Assembly (NCBI GenBank): GCA_021648725.1
Contig: JAKISF010000025.1
Coordinates: 1 to 52,707 of the forward strand
DNA length: 52,707 bases
Reading direction: 5' to 3'
Source: Bacteroidales bacterium
GTDB lineage: Bacteria > Bacteroidota > Bacteroidia > Bacteroidales > JAADGE01
The notes beneath the pieces were generated by a model. It had not been told where the DNA came from and searched no databases. It saw nothing but the letters and a program-made list of their open reading frames with translations. This document shows positions 52,596 to 52,707 of this stretch, one piece after another (within the stretch, counting starts at the first letter, position 1; every line of letters begins with the position of its first letter). The translations under genes were made by a program, and so were the position numbers.

Positions 52596-52707
52596 CTAAG
52601 TTAAAATTTCCTGTTTTTCAGCTTGTTTCCTGTAATTTAGGTCAATATCGTATTTTCTTTTCTTGTGTCTTTTTTCCATTTGTTCAAGTCTAATTTCGAC
52701 ATCTTTT
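52596..52707 (-). CDS. Partial CDS, C-terminal end of an unknown protein
   Basis: An open frame of 36 codons on the minus strand reaches the window edge, ending with TAG at 52598-52596. It reads ...LEQMEKRHKKRKYDIDLNYRK and is rich in charged and lysine-containing helix-forming residues, like a coiled-coil tail. The composition is plausible for a coding end, but the family cannot be told. Between it and the 5'-nucleotidase start there is a 92-base AT-rich gap with no clear promoter. Confidence 0.5.
   Translation of the reverse strand, partial: KDVEIRLEQMEKRHKKRKYDIDLNYRKQAEKQEILT

Noticed and set aside
1-52707. CRISPR array, prophage, insertion sequence or tRNA/rRNA genes
   Set aside because: No regularly spaced direct repeats, transposase, integrase, phage structural gene or cloverleaf-like sequence was recognised in either strand. 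A tRNA scan would be needed to be certain.

Overview
The window is AT-rich, gene-dense chromosomal DNA from a member of the Bacteroidota. The lineage call rests on several independent signs. A protein ends in a type IX secretion (Por) sorting domain. Glutamine synthetase is of type III. Several families that I know mainly from this phylum are present (DUF2851, DUF3109, DUF5916, TIGR03032). Many genes also have a good match to the Bacteroidota promoter, -33 TTTG and -7 TAnnTTTG. No rRNA, tRNA, CRISPR array, insertion sequence or phage gene was found, and no stretch longer than 300 bases lacks a gene. Most genes are ordinary core functions; a few neighbourhoods are accessory and less understood.

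Layout. 1-3.7 kb (-): a type IX-secreted VCBS-repeat protein and a TIGR03032 protein. 3.8-11.6 kb (+): aconitase B, a secreted TapB/DUF3108-like protein, an ECF sigma operon (sigma factor, a membrane protein that is probably its regulator, a periplasmic helical protein), holA, a rhomboid protease and a carbamate kinase, closed by a strong bidirectional terminator. 11.7-13.6 kb (-): a POT-like transporter and a degenerate hemerythrin. 13.9-28.3 kb (+): dnaK, a small SpoIIAA-like protein, DUF2851, a TrkA-type K+ channel, miaA, gpmI, DUF3109, an M20 dipeptidase, glnN and several unknown secreted proteins. 28.3-32.6 kb (-): an FKBP lipoprotein, two membrane proteins, panB and a thioesterase in one apparent operon, then a TPR membrane protein.

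32.6-36.1 kb (+): a 986-residue protein joining two receiver-like domains to a PEP-synthase-type ATP-grasp domain, preceded by a promoter and an intrinsic terminator inside its own leader, then arfB. 36.1-37.2 kb (-): an ACR3 arsenite exporter. 37.3-39.4 kb (+): a DUF5916 outer-membrane protein. 39.5-43.9 kb (-): a six-gene run of DUF2520, kdsC, thioredoxin, ApbE flavin transferase, a DUF4266 lipoprotein and a DUF3570 barrel. 44-48.3 kb (-): etfBA, pspA, and crcB-menG-thioesterase. 48.4-50.7 kb (+): a di-iron RIC/YtfE-like protein, a LuxR regulator with a pseudo-receiver, and nadK. 50.7-52.5 kb (-): a 5'-nucleotidase. The last bases hold the 3' end of one more minus-strand gene.

The best candidates for undescribed biology are the thioredoxin-ApbE-DUF4266-DUF3570 module (possibly an envelope flavinylation or redox system), the receiver/ATP-grasp fusion with its terminator-bearing leader, and the RIC plus pseudo-receiver LuxR pair. 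All functional statements are read from sequence motifs and memory of families; no database search was run.
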